Assembly (NCBI GenBank): GCA_014885115.2
Contig: WKLE02002863.1
Coordinates: forward strand, 1 to 16,322
Source of the DNA: Asterionellopsis glacialis
Lineage: Eukaryota; Bacillariophyta; Plagiogrammaphyceae; Rhaphoneidales; Asterionellopsidaceae
Reading direction: 5' to 3'
Length of the DNA stretch: 16,322 nt
Below, one piece after another: positions 16,021 through 16,322 of this stretch (position 1 is its first letter; every line of letters begins with the position of its first letter). Below the pieces are notes generated by a model, which was not told the DNA's origin, searched no databases, and was given only the letters and a program-made list of their open reading frames with translations. A program made the position numbers and the translations under genes.

Positions 16021-16322
16021 CCAGGGTGAGTCAGGGAGACAACCAAGGGGAGAATCATGCAGAGCAAATTTGTTAGAATCGTTCCGATTCCCTAACGCCG
16101 CCTTGTCCCGTTCAAGCAGGAAGCTGGTGACAAAGAGTAAGACAATAAAACAAGAAATTGTGCGGAGAAGACTAGATAGTGTTGGGGTTGTAAGCGGATT
16201 CTAATATTATAGATTGTCAGGAAAAACAAGCACTTTTATTGTCTCCTGGTTCCCAAAAACGAGCACTAAAAGGTGCTCGTTTGTCCAGGTATGCAATAAT
16301 ATCTCTGCTGTACAATTTGGTA
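16021..16322. other. Non-coding right end with small hairpins
   Basis: No reading frame with a recognisable motif is present. Two perfect hairpins are visible. One is GAATCG-TTC-CGATTC (16076-16090). The other has arms AAACGAGCAC (16257-16266) and GTGCTCGTTT (16273-16282) around the loop TAAAAG. They may mark the start of another repeat element that continues beyond the window. Confidence 0.5.

Noticed and set aside
1..16322. tRNA, rRNA or spliceosomal RNA genes
   Set aside because: No cloverleaf with A and B box spacing, and no conserved rRNA or snRNA core sequence, was recognised by eye. A covariance-model scan would settle it.

Overview
The window is repeat-rich, A+T-rich eukaryotic DNA made almost entirely of decayed transposable elements. 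No intact host gene, tRNA or rRNA was found. The gag type, the CACTA/Plavaka-like transposase and the accessory proteins resemble families I know best from diatom and other stramenopile genomes. A diatom-like alga is therefore my best guess for the source, but this rests on memory of protein families and not on a search. Nearly every reading frame is broken by stops and frameshifts, so coding features are called as pseudogenes.

Region 1 (1-6313) is a DNA transposon bounded by about 77-bp terminal inverted repeats. All its coding remnants lie on the minus strand. From the right TIR inward they are a degenerate transposase-like gene ending in an acidic tail (6235-4615), a poorly readable stretch (4614-3571), a retrotransposon-type Gag with a zinc knuckle (3570-2338), a retropepsin remnant with an LLDSGT motif (2337-2040), and an unknown gene ending in a Gln/Ser-rich, coiled-coil-like tail (1990-425). 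No reverse transcriptase or integrase was seen. The Gag/protease is either cargo of the DNA transposon or a nested retroelement fragment.

Region 2 (6314-13989) looks like a CACTA/Plavaka-type module with two convergent genes. The plus-strand transposase (6672-9072) has an N-terminal C2H2-type finger, a DGT catalytic block, a GxxEGxxxLC block and the C-terminal RAHP...RPWHDF block. The minus-strand gene (13989-9100) is a large accessory protein. In order it has an N-terminal region, a GNAT-like fold, an acidic linker, two PHD-like zinc fingers, a Ulp1/C48 SUMO-protease-like domain with recognisable His, Asp, Gln and Cys, a basic helix-rich linker, and a C-terminal domain with an EHG...FDS pattern. 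A 459-bp, more G+C-rich insertion flanked by 8-bp direct repeats (11078-11536) splits the Ulp1 domain.

Region 3 (13990-16322) holds a broken short gene (14439-14083), a nested hairpin (14600-14690), and a foldback-type element (14768-16020). The foldback arms are built from 146-bp tandem repeats, and its loop carries about 31-bp minisatellite units. The last 300 bases are non-coding with two small hairpins.

A diverged block of 61-97 bp occurs three times (3399-3459, 11441-11534, 14064-14160). It links the Gag region, the Ulp1 insertion and the short gene of region 3.
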